Source of the DNA: Ignavibacteria bacterium
Lineage (GTDB): Bacteria > Bacteroidota > Ignavibacteria > Tepidaquicellales > OLB5
Assembly: GCA_026417195.1 (NCBI GenBank)
Contig: JAOADS010000027.1
Location: 1-15,635, forward strand
DNA length: 15,635 bases
Direction: 5' to 3'
Shown: piece by piece, positions 1-7,487 of the stretch
How the letters are laid out: the number at the start of each line of letters is the position of its first letter
Position numbering within the stretch: position 1 is the first letter of the stretch
Translations under genes and position numbers: made by a program
Notes under the pieces: model-generated
Told to the model about the DNA's origin: nothing
Database searches by the model: none
Seen by the model: the letters and a program-made list of their open reading frames with translations, nothing else

Positions 1-120
1 CATATCATATGTATAATCATCAATATCTGGCTGAGCGAGGACATAGTATTTATAATCAGCATCTGAGATTTTACGCCTCAGCTCGTCGGCTTTTCTGGAT
101 ATTGATTGAGGCAAAGACAT
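1..120 (-). CDS. ligA: NAD+-dependent DNA ligase, N-terminal 40 codons (cut by window edge)
   Basis: This is the start of a minus-strand gene that runs off the left edge. The 40 visible residues begin MSLPQSISRKADELRR and continue with a YKYYVLAQPDIDDYTYD stretch. That matches the Ia domain at the N-terminus of bacterial LigA, where the pattern is L-R-x-x-I-x-x-x-x-x-x-Y-Y-V-x-x-x-P-x-I-x-D-x-x-Y-D and the tyrosines and aspartate contact the nicotinamide half of NAD+. LigA seals nicks during replication and repair using NAD+. The ATG lies 6 nt after the stop of the rodZ-like gene, so the two are probably co-transcribed. No Shine-Dalgarno sequence is visible before it. The catalytic KxDG motif lies outside the window, so the call rests on the N-terminal signature alone. 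Confidence 0.85.
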   Translation of the reverse strand, partial: MSLPQSISRKADELRRKISDADYKYYVLAQPDIDDYTYDM

Positions 121-126
121 TAAAGG

Positions 127-1008
127 CTACTGAACTATACCGTCTTTATTTATGATAAGATTTTTAATAGACCCTGAAGATGCAGACAGAGGTTTACGTA
201 GAAAGGTACCGTTGAGATAAATATGGACGTTTTCGCCGGAAGAAGCACTGAAACGAAACTGTTCCTTAGCTTTGATTAACAATGAATCTTTAGCCTTTAA
301 TTCTTCTTCTATTAGGCTCTTCTCATCAATATAAACCTTTACTCTTATATCCTTCAGTGCTTTAACCATAAGCTGGAGAGAATCACCAACCACCTGTTTT
401 AATGAATCTGCTGCTAAGAGAGTATCTTTCTTGCCTTTAATTTTATCTTCATATGATTCAGTTATTTCATCAAAAGTTTTAGGCTTCACCTCAGATTTCT
501 GAGTAGCTGAACCTGAAAGGTAATTCCACAGGAAATAGATACCTGCTGACAGAGCTACACCCAGCAGGGCAATAAGCACTTTCTGTAGCCATTTTCCCGC
601 AGGGAATGAATCTCTCTCATATTCTGACTTCTCATATGAAACTGGTCTGACTTTTTCAGATAGTGGTATTTGTTCTTCAATGTTTCCTTGGACTGACTCA
701 CTTTTAATTCCATAGGTTTTTGCTTTATCCTTTTCATTTTCTGAATTCTCTGTGAATTTCCTTCGTGTATAAAAACCGGCTTTTGCCTTATCGTAATCAT
801 TAACCATCTGATTTTCATTTTCCCCGATAGCTCTCGCATAAGCCTTTATAAAAGACCTTATATATGTTTCCGGCTGGAAATCAAAAACCCCTTCTTCCAG
901 AAAATTAAGGAATTTTATATTTATTCTGGTTTCAGCAGAAATTTCAGCAAGAGAAATACCCTTAGCTTCCCTAAGTTTTTTTAAATCGTTACCAAAGTCC
1001 TTAAGCAT
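127..1008 (-). CDS. rodZ: RodZ-like helix-turn-helix membrane protein
   Basis: The 293-residue protein has the RodZ layout. An N-terminal Xre-type helix-turn-helix spans about residues 5-70 (LREAKGISLAEISAETRI, then ETYIRSFIKAYARAIG). A charged, likely disordered linker runs to about 140, and one membrane helix lies at about 144-164 (VLIALLGVALSAGIYFLWNY). A periplasmic part follows, ending in a beta-rich DUF4115-like domain from about 220 to the end. RodZ links MreB filaments to the elongation machinery and supports rod shape; its HTH binds MreB rather than DNA in the known cases. Length is near the family norm. Residues 180-220 are rich in charged residues and may be helical. The gene is upstream of ligA by 6 nt and is divergent from ygfZ. 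No mreB is in view, so the cell-shape role is inferred from the architecture. Confidence 0.82.
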   Translation of the reverse strand: MLKDFGNDLKKLREAKGISLAEISAETRINIKFLNFLEEGVFDFQPETYIRSFIKAYARAIGENENQMVNDYDKAKAGFYTRRKFTENSENEKDKAKTYGIKSESVQGNIEEQIPLSEKVRPVSYEKSEYERDSFPAGKWLQKVLIALLGVALSAGIYFLWNYLSGSATQKSEVKPKTFDEITESYEDKIKGKKDTLLAADSLKQVVGDSLQLMVKALKDIRVKVYIDEKSLIEEELKAKDSLLIKAKEQFRFSASSGENVHIYLNGTFLRKPLSASSGSIKNLIINKDGIVQ

Positions 1009-1040
1009 AATAAAATAATACTTTACTGAGGTCCTTGAAA

Positions 1041-1072
1041 CAAAAATAATTTAACACATACTCATTATCAAT
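1041..1072 (-). promoter_or_regulatory. Candidate Bacteroidota-type promoter for rodZ-ligA
   Basis: Read on the minus strand, TATTTTTG (1048 to 1041) fits the -7 element TAnnTTTG. Twenty bases upstream, ATTG (1072 to 1069) matches three of four positions of the -33 element TTTG. A start site about 7 nt downstream would leave roughly 25 nt of leader before the rodZ ATG at 1008. The fit is by eye and the -33 match is imperfect. Confidence 0.4.
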
Positions 1073-1130
1073 GAATTACATTTATAATCAATGGAGTTTC
1101 TAACTACTGTACTTTAAGTTTTTAAAATAC

Positions 1131-1162
1131 TTTGAATAACTTCACATAAATGAATATATTTG
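1131..1162 (+). promoter_or_regulatory. Candidate Bacteroidota-type promoter for the ygfZ operon
   Basis: TTTG at 1131-1134 is followed after 20 bases by TATATTTG at 1155-1162. This agrees at every defined position with the published Bacteroidota consensus TTTG-N17-23-TAnnTTTG. The expected start site is near 1168-1170, only a few bases before the ATG at 1172, so the mRNA would be almost leaderless. That placement argues against the upstream TTG at 1160 as the start codon, because it would overlap the promoter. Confidence 0.55.
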
Positions 1163-1171
1163 CAGTGTTTA

Positions 1172-2080
1172 ATGATAAAATATATTCGTTCAGGGTTCGG
1201 AGTTCTGAAATTTTTAGGAAATGACCGTCTAGATCTGATAAACAGACTGTCAACCAATGATGTAAGCACCCTTAAAAAGTCTACTGTTTTAAAGACCATA
1301 ATAACAAACGAAAAAGGCAGGATTGTAGATTTAATCACATTATTCTGTTTTGATGAATATATACTGAGTTTAGTTTCCGATGTTTACAGGATAAAATTGA
1401 TTGAACATCTGGAAAGATATACTGTGATGGATGACTTTACCTGTGAAGATTTAAGCAGTAGCTATGAAGTTATTCTCATGTTCAGCGGAGATGATGAGAC
1501 GATTAAAGGTTACATATCAGGAAATATTGATAAAGATGAAAGTTTCTGTATCACAGATAAATACATAATAACCACTAAACCTGATGATATGATGAATTGT
1601 TATATGCTGATTTATCCTAAGTCTTACGAGGATAAAATATCTGAAACACTTAAAGGCTGCACAGAGTTAACAGAGAAAGAATATGAGGAAATAAGAGTTG
1701 AATCAGGTATCCCCTCTGCCGGAAAGGAAATAACAGATGAAGTTAATCCCTTAGAGTGTGGACTTAAAAAGTACATAAGTTTTACAAAGGGTTGCTACAT
1801 TGGACAGGAAGTAATTGCAAGACTTGACAGTTACGACAAAATAAGCAGGCAACTGGTAGGAATAAAAGCCAACTCTAGTTTTTCAGCAGATAAAGAAACG
1901 AAAATTATAAAAGAAGGCCATGAATGCGGATATGTAACAAGTTATGCGTTATCTGAAAAATACGGACACATAGGTATGGGATTTATAAAAACTGCTCTTT
2001 TTGATCTTAGTGGCAATTATTACATAAGGTTTAACCAGACAGAAATTCCGGCTGAAATAGTTCATTTACCTTTTAAATAA
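1172..2080 (+). CDS. ygfZ: YgfZ/GcvT-family folate-binding protein
   Basis: The 302-residue product belongs to the folate-binding YgfZ branch of the GcvT fold. The clearest mark is KGCYIGQEVIARLD at about residues 206-219; the KGCYxGQE motif carries the conserved cysteine of YgfZ proteins. Other family marks are the N-terminal LGNDRLDLINRLSTNDV and NEKGRIVDLITL. In E. coli YgfZ supports repair or assembly of certain Fe-S enzymes, including MiaB, in a tetrahydrofolate-dependent way. An in-frame TTG lies 12 nt upstream at 1160, but ATG 1172 gives the start typical of the family and fits the promoter just upstream. fbaB begins 10 nt after the stop. No Fe-S assembly genes are nearby, so the cellular partner cannot be named. 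Confidence 0.85.
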   Translation: MIKYIRSGFGVLKFLGNDRLDLINRLSTNDVSTLKKSTVLKTIITNEKGRIVDLITLFCFDEYILSLVSDVYRIKLIEHLERYTVMDDFTCEDLSSSYEVILMFSGDDETIKGYISGNIDKDESFCITDKYIITTKPDDMMNCYMLIYPKSYEDKISETLKGCTELTEKEYEEIRVESGIPSAGKEITDEVNPLECGLKKYISFTKGCYIGQEVIARLDSYDKISRQLVGIKANSSFSADKETKIIKEGHECGYVTSYALSEKYGHIGMGFIKTALFDLSGNYYIRFNQTEIPAEIVHLPFK

Positions 2081-2090
2081 ATCATTAACT

Positions 2091-3152
2091 ATGATTGACA
2101 AAATAATAGAAATTCTCGGTGAAGATGCTTCACTGCTTGAACATAAATGTTCAACAATTGATAAATCTGAACTGCACCTGCCAGGTCCGGACTTTGTAGA
2201 TAGAGTTTGGAAAGATTCAGATCGCTCAGCTATGGTTTTAAGAAACATGCAGGCACTTTTCGATAACGGAAGACTAAGAGGCACAGGGTATCTTTCAATT
2301 CTTCCGGTCGATCAGGGAATTGAACACTCAGCAGGTGCTTCCTTTGCTCCTAACCCAATATACTTTGATCCGGAGAATATAGTTAAACTAGCAATAGAAG
2401 GAAATTGCAACGCTGTTGCTTCTACTCTCGGAGTTCTCGGAAGTGTTGCCAGAAAATATGCCCATAAAATTCCATTTATACTTAAAATCAATCACAATGA
2501 ATTTCTCACCTATCCGAATAAATATGATCAGATTCTCTTTGCCAACATAAAACAAGCTTTCGATATGGGAGCAATTGCTGTTGGTGCAACCGTATATTTC
2601 GGTTCTGAAGAGTCTTCAAGGCAGATTCAGGAAATATCAGAAGCTTTTCATCATGCACATGAGCTCGGTATGGTAACTATATTGTGGTGTTATCTGAGAA
2701 ACTCTGCTTTCAACGTTAAAGGTGATAAAGATTATCATTTGTCAGCAGACCTTACTGGACAGGCTAACCATCTGGGAGTTACAATTGAAGCTGATATAAT
2801 AAAACAGAAACTCCCTGAAAATAACGGAGGATACAATGCCTTAAAGTTCGGAAAGACTCATAAATACGTTTATGAGAAATTAACTTCAGATAATCCGATA
2901 GACCTTACAAGATATCAGGTTGCGAACTGTTATATGGGAAGATGTGGACTGATTAACTCAGGTGGTGCATCAACAGGAAAAGGTGAATCAGATCTTAAAG
3001 AAGCAGTAAGAACTGCTGTAATTAACAAACGTGCCGGAGGAATGGGATTAATCTCAGGCAGAAAGGCTTTCCAGAAAGACATGAAGGAAGGTATAGAACT
3101 ACTCCATGCAATACAGGATGTTTATTTAGAGAAACAAATAACCATAGCATAG
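2091..3152 (+). CDS. fbaB: Class I fructose-bisphosphate aldolase, FbaB type
   Basis: The 353-residue protein is close in length and sequence to E. coli FbaB (about 350 residues), the Schiff-base aldolase of the DeoC/FbaB family. It cleaves fructose 1,6-bisphosphate to dihydroxyacetone phosphate and glyceraldehyde 3-phosphate, and runs the reverse step in gluconeogenesis. Near-identical family blocks are STIDKSELHLPGPDFVDRV (21-39), TGYLSILPVDQGIEHSAGAS (65-84), FGSEESSRQIQEIS (170-183), SADLTGQANHLG (218-229), ADIIKQKLPENNGGY (234-248), and INKRAGGMGLISGRKAF (311-327). Lys238, in ADIIKQK, is the probable Schiff-base lysine, assigned by memory of the family rather than an alignment. No Shine-Dalgarno is visible before the ATG. 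It sits between ygfZ and a small basic ORF in a close-packed cluster. Confidence 0.93.
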   Translation: MIDKIIEILGEDASLLEHKCSTIDKSELHLPGPDFVDRVWKDSDRSAMVLRNMQALFDNGRLRGTGYLSILPVDQGIEHSAGASFAPNPIYFDPENIVKLAIEGNCNAVASTLGVLGSVARKYAHKIPFILKINHNEFLTYPNKYDQILFANIKQAFDMGAIAVGATVYFGSEESSRQIQEISEAFHHAHELGMVTILWCYLRNSAFNVKGDKDYHLSADLTGQANHLGVTIEADIIKQKLPENNGGYNALKFGKTHKYVYEKLTSDNPIDLTRYQVANCYMGRCGLINSGGASTGKGESDLKEAVRTAVINKRAGGMGLISGRKAFQKDMKEGIELLHAIQDVYLEKQITIA

Positions 3153-3157
3153 ACGAA

Positions 3158-3265
3158 ATGAACAAAAAACTTAAACAGGTAGCAAAAAAGCATCGTAAGA
3201 AACTCGCAAAACGTAAGGCAAAAATCAAAGAAGCTAAGTTGAAAGCTTCTAAGACCAGTGCCTGA
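3158..3265 (+). CDS. Small lysine-rich basic protein, 35 residues, function unknown
   Basis: An ATG 5 nt after the fbaB stop opens a 35-codon frame ending in TGA. The product starts MNKKLKQVAKKHRKKLAKRK and contains 14 lysines, 2 arginines, 1 histidine and only one acidic residue, so it carries a net charge near +15. There is no hydrophobic segment and no cysteine, and the spacing suggests one long basic helix. Such proteins usually bind nucleic acid or the ribosome; the KKHRKK core loosely recalls small ribosomal proteins of the bS22/mS38 type, but the motif order does not match. The frame fits tightly between fbaB and the Shine-Dalgarno of eamA, which supports a real gene. I do not recognise the family. 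Confidence 0.6.
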   Translation: MNKKLKQVAKKHRKKLAKRKAKIKEAKLKASKTSA

Positions 3266-3270
3266 AAAGC

Positions 3271-3277
3271 GAGGAGG
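3271..3277 (+). promoter_or_regulatory. Strong Shine-Dalgarno (GAGGAGG) that places the eamA start
   Basis: GAGGAGG is the strongest ribosome-binding sequence in the window. The only reading frame that can use it productively begins with ATT at 3283, 5 nt after the last G. The TTG codons at 3278 and 3284 are in another frame and hit TAA at 3293-3295. Confidence 0.75.
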
Positions 3278-3282
3278 TTGTT

Positions 3283-4158
3283 ATTGGTAATCTAACAATC
3301 CTGCTATTCATAATTCTTGCTGCGGCATTTACCCCAATATTTGCAAAGCTTAGCGTTGAAGAAATTTCTCCCTTATCTTTCGGATTTTTCAGATTCGGAT
3401 CAGCTGCGATTCTTTTCTGGATTACGCTTAAATTAAGAAAAGGAAATCTGATTTTTGACAGAAAAGATTATCCGAAATTAATCTTACTTTCACTATTGTG
3501 CATTCCGCTTAATCAGTTCTTTTTCCTGACCGGAATTAAAATGTCATATGCTTCCCATTCAGGAATAATTTATTCCCTTAATCCGGTCTATGCTTACATA
3601 GTAGCAGTAAGTATAGGCTATGAAAAATTTAAATATTATAAACTAATAGCTATTTCACTGACAGTTGCAGGTATCTTCTTCATCTTTTTTGAAAACTTTT
3701 CAGGTACTGTAATAGACAGCAACGTTATTCATGGCGACATTTTACTGTTATTTGCAGTGCTGACTTTCTCGATGTACCTGACTTTAGGAAAACCAGTCAT
3801 AGAAAAATACGGTGCTTTGAAGTCATCAACCTTTATATTTATAACAGGTTCATTCCTTTACATTCCTCTTTTCATATATGATTTAAATAACCTCAGCTTT
3901 GAAAAACTCACATATAAAGGTATAATAGGATTTGTTTACCTGTCATTTGTAGTTGCATACTTGGCATATTTTGTGTGGTATTATGCACTGAAGAAAATTC
4001 CTTTAAGCAAACTTACAACTGCCTCTAATGTATCACCTGTTCTGACGGTTTTATTTTCTATATTTTTTTTAGAAGAACCTCTTAGTATTTTTTTCATAAT
4101 CGGTGCTTTTTTAACATTAGCCGGTGTTTTTTTTATACACCGTGCAGATATAATATAA
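3283..4158 (+). CDS. EamA/DMT-family transporter with probable ATT start
   Basis: The full frame gives 291 residues and about ten hydrophobic segments, the usual size of a two-EamA-repeat drug/metabolite transporter in the inner membrane. The first repeat contains GIIYSLNPVYAYI (about 94-106) and the second SNVSPVLTVLFSIFFLEEP (about 248-266), corresponding positions of the duplicated fold. The substrate cannot be read from sequence. The start is unusual: no ATG, GTG or TTG is in frame until TTG 3496, which would remove two or three membrane helices and the first half of repeat one. The frame is open back to the TAA at 3250-3252, and GAGGAGG sits 5 nt before ATT 3283, so ATT is chosen; CTG 3262 is a weaker option. 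The oxidoreductase gene starts 7 nt after the stop. Confidence 0.85.
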   Translation: MGNLTILLFIILAAAFTPIFAKLSVEEISPLSFGFFRFGSAAILFWITLKLRKGNLIFDRKDYPKLILLSLLCIPLNQFFFLTGIKMSYASHSGIIYSLNPVYAYIVAVSIGYEKFKYYKLIAISLTVAGIFFIFFENFSGTVIDSNVIHGDILLLFAVLTFSMYLTLGKPVIEKYGALKSSTFIFITGSFLYIPLFIYDLNNLSFEKLTYKGIIGFVYLSFVVAYLAYFVWYYALKKIPLSKLTTASNVSPVLTVLFSIFFLEEPLSIFFIIGAFLTLAGVFFIHRADII

Positions 4159-4165
4159 CTTACTT

Positions 4166-5140
4166 ATGGAAAAAATCATAGTTGGAATATCTGGCTGCGG
4201 ACACCTGGGTAGAATTCACTGTAAACAGCTCTGGGAGTTAAGTTTAGAAAACGAATTTATTGAGTTTGCCGGAGTCTTTGACATTATAAGTGAAAAAGCT
4301 GAGGAAGTTGCCCAACTATACGATATCAGATCCTTTCAGTCAGAGGATGAAATGTTTGAAAACATTAACGCTCTTATAATAGCAACACCTACATCAACTC
4401 ACTTTCAGATAGCCTCGAAGGCAGCAAAGAGAAAAATAAATCTTTTTATAGAGAAACCTGTTACATCTACTTCAGAGCAAGCCGAAAAACTAACTGAGCT
4501 GAGAGATAAGAATGATATTAAAATACAGATAGGCCACATAGAACGTTTTAATCCGGCAATTATCTCCCTTTCGGGACTTAAACTTAATCCTATGTTCATT
4601 GAAGCACACAGGTTAGCTGAATTTACCGTAAGGGGCACTGATGTATCAGTAGTTCATGATCTTATGATTCACGATCTTGATATGGTTTTTCATCTTGTGA
4701 AATCAGATTTGAAAAAAATAGATGCAAGCGGAGTGAGTGTAATTTCAGACTCTGTAGACATTGCAAATGCAAGGCTCGAATTTTTAAACGGTTGTGTGGC
4801 TAATCTAACTGCCAGCAGGATATCGCTTAAAAAAATGAGGAAAATGAGACTATTTATGAAAGACACGTATGTTTCAGTAGATTTCCTTGAAGGCAGATCG
4901 AAAATTTTCAGGCTATGCGAAACAGATGAAGAAATCACAGAACCGTATATTAAACTATCGGACAAAAAGAAAATAGTAATAACTCAACCTGAATACGTTA
5001 ACACCAATCCTATTAAAAGCGAAATCAAAGAATTCTTTGAATGCATTATTGAAAATCGTCCTGTGAGGGTTACCCTTGATGAAGCAGCCCGCACAGTTAA
5101 AGTTGCTGAAGAAATAATTAAAATAATTTCCGAAAAATGA
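4166..5140 (+). CDS. Gfo/Idh/MocA-family NAD(P)-dependent oxidoreductase
   Basis: The 324-residue protein has an N-terminal Rossmann fold with GxGxxG-type GISGCGHLGRIH (7-18), the ATPTSTH loop (73-79), and the family EKP motif at 96-98 (FIEKPVTST). The C-terminal substrate domain includes GHIERFNPA (123-131) and MIHDLDMVFHL (167-177), where the His-Asp region forms the catalytic pocket. Enzymes of this family oxidise or reduce sugar hydroxyls or related substrates. The GHxERFNPA form is common among nucleotide-sugar dehydrogenases such as GnnA/WlbA-type proteins, but no lipid A or O-antigen genes adjoin it, so the substrate stays open. It is 7 nt after eamA, and its TGA overlaps the cca ATG by 4 nt (ATGA), indicating translational coupling. 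Confidence 0.85.
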   Translation: MEKIIVGISGCGHLGRIHCKQLWELSLENEFIEFAGVFDIISEKAEEVAQLYDIRSFQSEDEMFENINALIIATPTSTHFQIASKAAKRKINLFIEKPVTSTSEQAEKLTELRDKNDIKIQIGHIERFNPAIISLSGLKLNPMFIEAHRLAEFTVRGTDVSVVHDLMIHDLDMVFHLVKSDLKKIDASGVSVISDSVDIANARLEFLNGCVANLTASRISLKKMRKMRLFMKDTYVSVDFLEGRSKIFRLCETDEEITEPYIKLSDKKKIVITQPEYVNTNPIKSEIKEFFECIIENRPVRVTLDEAARTVKVAEEIIKIISEK

Positions 5141-6564
5141 AAGGTGTTGATTTTATAAATACCCACAAACTCATAAATGCTATTGCCGAAAGTGCCAGAC
5201 AGAAATCAGTGGAAGCATATATTGTAGGAGGTTTCGTAAGGGACTTATTATTAGGTAAAACCAGCCAGGATATAGATATTTCAGTAATTGGTGATGCTGT
5301 TTCTTTTGCAGAGGAGTTCTGTAAAAAATATAGTTTCAAACTCTCAGCAGTATATAAAAAATTCGGTACTGCTTTTCTTGAAACAGATGGATTAAAAATA
5401 GAATTCGCTATGAGCCGAAAAGAAAGCTACAGAAGGGATTCGAGAAAACCAGATGTAGTTCCGGGAACTTTATATGAAGATCTTCAGAGAAGAGACTTTA
5501 CCGTTAATACTCTTGCAGTATCTCTAAATAATGATAGCAATGAGATCATTGATCTTTTCGGCGGACTTGAAGATCTTAAACAAGGTATCCTGAGAACACC
5601 CACAGATCCTGGAAAAACCTTTGATGATGATCCTCTGAGAATGATGAGAGCATGTAGATTTGCTGCTCAACTCGGCTTCAAAATCGAAGCCGGAACGCTT
5701 GAGGCTATAAGGAAAATGCGTGAAAGACTCATTGTGAAAAACGATAGTTCTAATGTAGTATCACAGGAAAGAATCACTGATGAGTTCATTAAGATTCTTT
5801 CATCACCTTTTCCGTCAACCGGACTTAAGTTAATGTTTGAAACCGGCATAATGGAGATTGTTTTCCCGGAAATACATAGACTTGAAGGGGTTGAACAGAG
5901 AAAAGAACATCACCATAAAGATGTTTTTTATCACACAATGCAGGTTATTGACAATATTGTTCCTAAAACTGAAAATCTCTGGCTGCGTTTCGCTGCCCTC
6001 GTTCACGACATTGCAAAACCGGCAACCAAGAAATTCGTTGAGGGTACAGGATGGACCTTTCACGGACATGAAGAGCTCGGAGCAAAATGGATGAAGAAAA
6101 TATTTACACGCATGAAACTTCCTTTGGATAAGCTTAGTTATGTTGAGAAACTCGTAAGGTTACACTTAAGGCCCATTGCACTTGCCGAAGAAAACGTTAC
6201 TGATTCAGCTATACGAAGGCTTATTTTTGAAGCCGGGGATACGCTTGAAGATTTGCTCATTCTTTGCAGGGCAGATATAACTTCCAAGGATCCGAAGAAA
6301 GTAGAGAAATACCTTAGTAACTTTGACAAAGTTGAAAAGAGAATAGCAGAAGTTGAAGAAAGAGACAGGATAAGAAACTTTCAGTCACCTGTCCGAGGCG
6401 ATGAAATAATGAGAATCTGCGGACTTGAACCCGGTAGAAAAGTAGGGATTCTGAAAAAGAAAATAGAGGAAGCTATATTGGAAGGAGAAATACCAAACGA
6501 CCATAAGGCTGCACTCGAATATCTTTATAAAATCAAGGATTCAGTTCTGTCTTCAGAAGTTTAG
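5137..6564 (+). CDS. cca: CCA tRNA nucleotidyltransferase with HD domain
   Basis: The 475-residue protein is a class II nucleotidyltransferase followed by an HD phosphohydrolase domain. The head domain shows VGGFVRDLLLG (30-40) and the two metal-binding aspartates in QDIDISV (Asp45, Asp47). RRDFTVNTLAVSL (118-130) and DDDPLRMMRACRFAAQLGF (163-181) are the following conserved motifs of CCA-adding enzymes and bacterial poly(A) polymerases. The HD pair is His290-Asp291 in AALVHDIAKPATKKF, with His266 and HGHEE (309-313) as further likely ligands. It probably adds or repairs the 3'-CCA end of tRNAs; a poly(A) polymerase or a split CC-/A-adding role cannot be excluded. Its stop codon overlaps that of the convergent xer gene by 4 nt. 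Confidence 0.88.
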   Translation: MKGVDFINTHKLINAIAESARQKSVEAYIVGGFVRDLLLGKTSQDIDISVIGDAVSFAEEFCKKYSFKLSAVYKKFGTAFLETDGLKIEFAMSRKESYRRDSRKPDVVPGTLYEDLQRRDFTVNTLAVSLNNDSNEIIDLFGGLEDLKQGILRTPTDPGKTFDDDPLRMMRACRFAAQLGFKIEAGTLEAIRKMRERLIVKNDSSNVVSQERITDEFIKILSSPFPSTGLKLMFETGIMEIVFPEIHRLEGVEQRKEHHHKDVFYHTMQVIDNIVPKTENLWLRFAALVHDIAKPATKKFVEGTGWTFHGHEELGAKWMKKIFTRMKLPLDKLSYVEKLVRLHLRPIALAEENVTDSAIRRLIFEAGDTLEDLLILCRADITSKDPKKVEKYLSNFDKVEKRIAEVEERDRIRNFQSPVRGDEIMRICGLEPGRKVGILKKKIEEAILEGEIPNDHKAALEYLYKIKDSVLSSEV

Positions 6565-7487
6565 GCTCTTGGATGGAACTGTTTATGGATTTCTTTCAGA
6601 TAAGTAATGTCAACGTGTGTATATATCTGGGTAGTGCTGATATCAGAATGTCCTAACATCTCCTGTATGGATCTCAAATCAGCACCTCCTTCAAGAAGAT
6701 GTGTTGCAAATGAATGACGGAATATGTGAGGATAGACTCTCTTTTCAATCCCTGCCTGAAATGTATGTTTCTGTATTATATCCCATACAGCCATACGCGA
6801 AAGTTTCCTCCCTCTGAAATTGAGAAACAAAATTTCCTCTGAATAAGCTTTGGCAAGTAAAACTCTCGAACGCATAAGATATATTCTAATCCATTCCAGA
6901 GACGACCTTGATATCGGTACTATCCGTTCCTTTGAACCTTTTCCGAATACTCTGATTATTTCATCATCAAATAAAACATCTGAGGTTTTTACTGAAATTA
7001 ACTCACTTACTCTTAAACCGCATGCATACAGGGTCTCAAGCACAGCTTTATCCCTGAGACCAAGTGTTGTTTTTACATCAGGCATAGACAGGATTTTATC
7101 AACTTCTTCCACACTTAACACCTCAGGTAACTTCCTTTCAGACTTCGGAGAATCGAAAAAATCCATAGGATTTACCTTCATATCCGGTTTTTGGGCTTTA
7201 TAATATTTGTAAAACTGTCTTAAAGCAGAAATTAACCTGGCACGGGTAGAAGTTTTAAATGTTTTTTGAGAATTCAGAAAGTCTGATATTATGATCTCGT
7301 CTGCCTGAACAAATGAATCAATCTTCCTCGCATCAAGGAACTCAGAGAACTTATTCAAATCAGCCTCATATGAATTAACCGTATTTGGTGAAAGTGATTT
7401 CTCAAGGTTAATAAAAACAAGAAAATCATTAATTTCCCTCTTCTTTCTTGAAGTTTCTGATGGTTTACTTTTCATCCGTTTCATCAT
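6561..7487 (-). CDS. xerD: Tyrosine recombinase, XerC/XerD type
   Basis: The 308-residue protein has a SAM-like core-binding N-terminal domain (about 16-100) and a catalytic domain with every active-site residue present. These are Arg159 in ACGLRVSEL, Lys183 in GKGSKERIVP, His254 and Arg257 in HIFRHSFATHLL, His280 in MLGHSDISTTQIY, and the nucleophile Tyr289. Length and motif spacing fit chromosome dimer resolution recombinases rather than phage or integron integrases, and no mobile-element context is seen. XerC and XerD cannot be separated here, so the symbol is provisional. Three in-frame ATGs (7487, 7484, 7475) could start it; all overlap the end of pgpH. A perfect inverted repeat lies directly before the first ATG. 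Confidence 0.88.
   Translation of the reverse strand: MMKRMKSKPSETSRKKREINDFLVFINLEKSLSPNTVNSYEADLNKFSEFLDARKIDSFVQADEIIISDFLNSQKTFKTSTRARLISALRQFYKYYKAQKPDMKVNPMDFFDSPKSERKLPEVLSVEEVDKILSMPDVKTTLGLRDKAVLETLYACGLRVSELISVKTSDVLFDDEIIRVFGKGSKERIVPISRSSLEWIRIYLMRSRVLLAKAYSEEILFLNFRGRKLSRMAVWDIIQKHTFQAGIEKRVYPHIFRHSFATHLLEGGADLRSIQEMLGHSDISTTQIYTHVDITYLKEIHKQFHPRA

Noticed and set aside
1160..1171. TTG 1160 as start of ygfZ
   Set aside because: It lies inside the TATATTTG promoter element and adds four residues that do not look conserved; ATG 1172 is a better start.
3158..3265. The lysine-rich ORF as ribosomal protein bS22/mS38 (AURKAIP1/COX24 domain)
   Set aside because: The composition is similar, but the expected order of Arg-Lys blocks and the KMxKHK-type core are not present.
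3278..3295. Five-codon mini-ORF TTG-TTA-TTG-GTA-ATC-TAA after GAGGAGG
   Set aside because: It could be a leader peptide overlapping the eamA start, but it is so short that it is expected by chance; the in-frame ATT start explains the Shine-Dalgarno better.
6561..7487. The tyrosine recombinase as an integrase of a mobile element
   Set aside because: It has Xer-like length, is flanked by housekeeping genes, and there are no att-like repeats, tRNA gene or cargo genes nearby.
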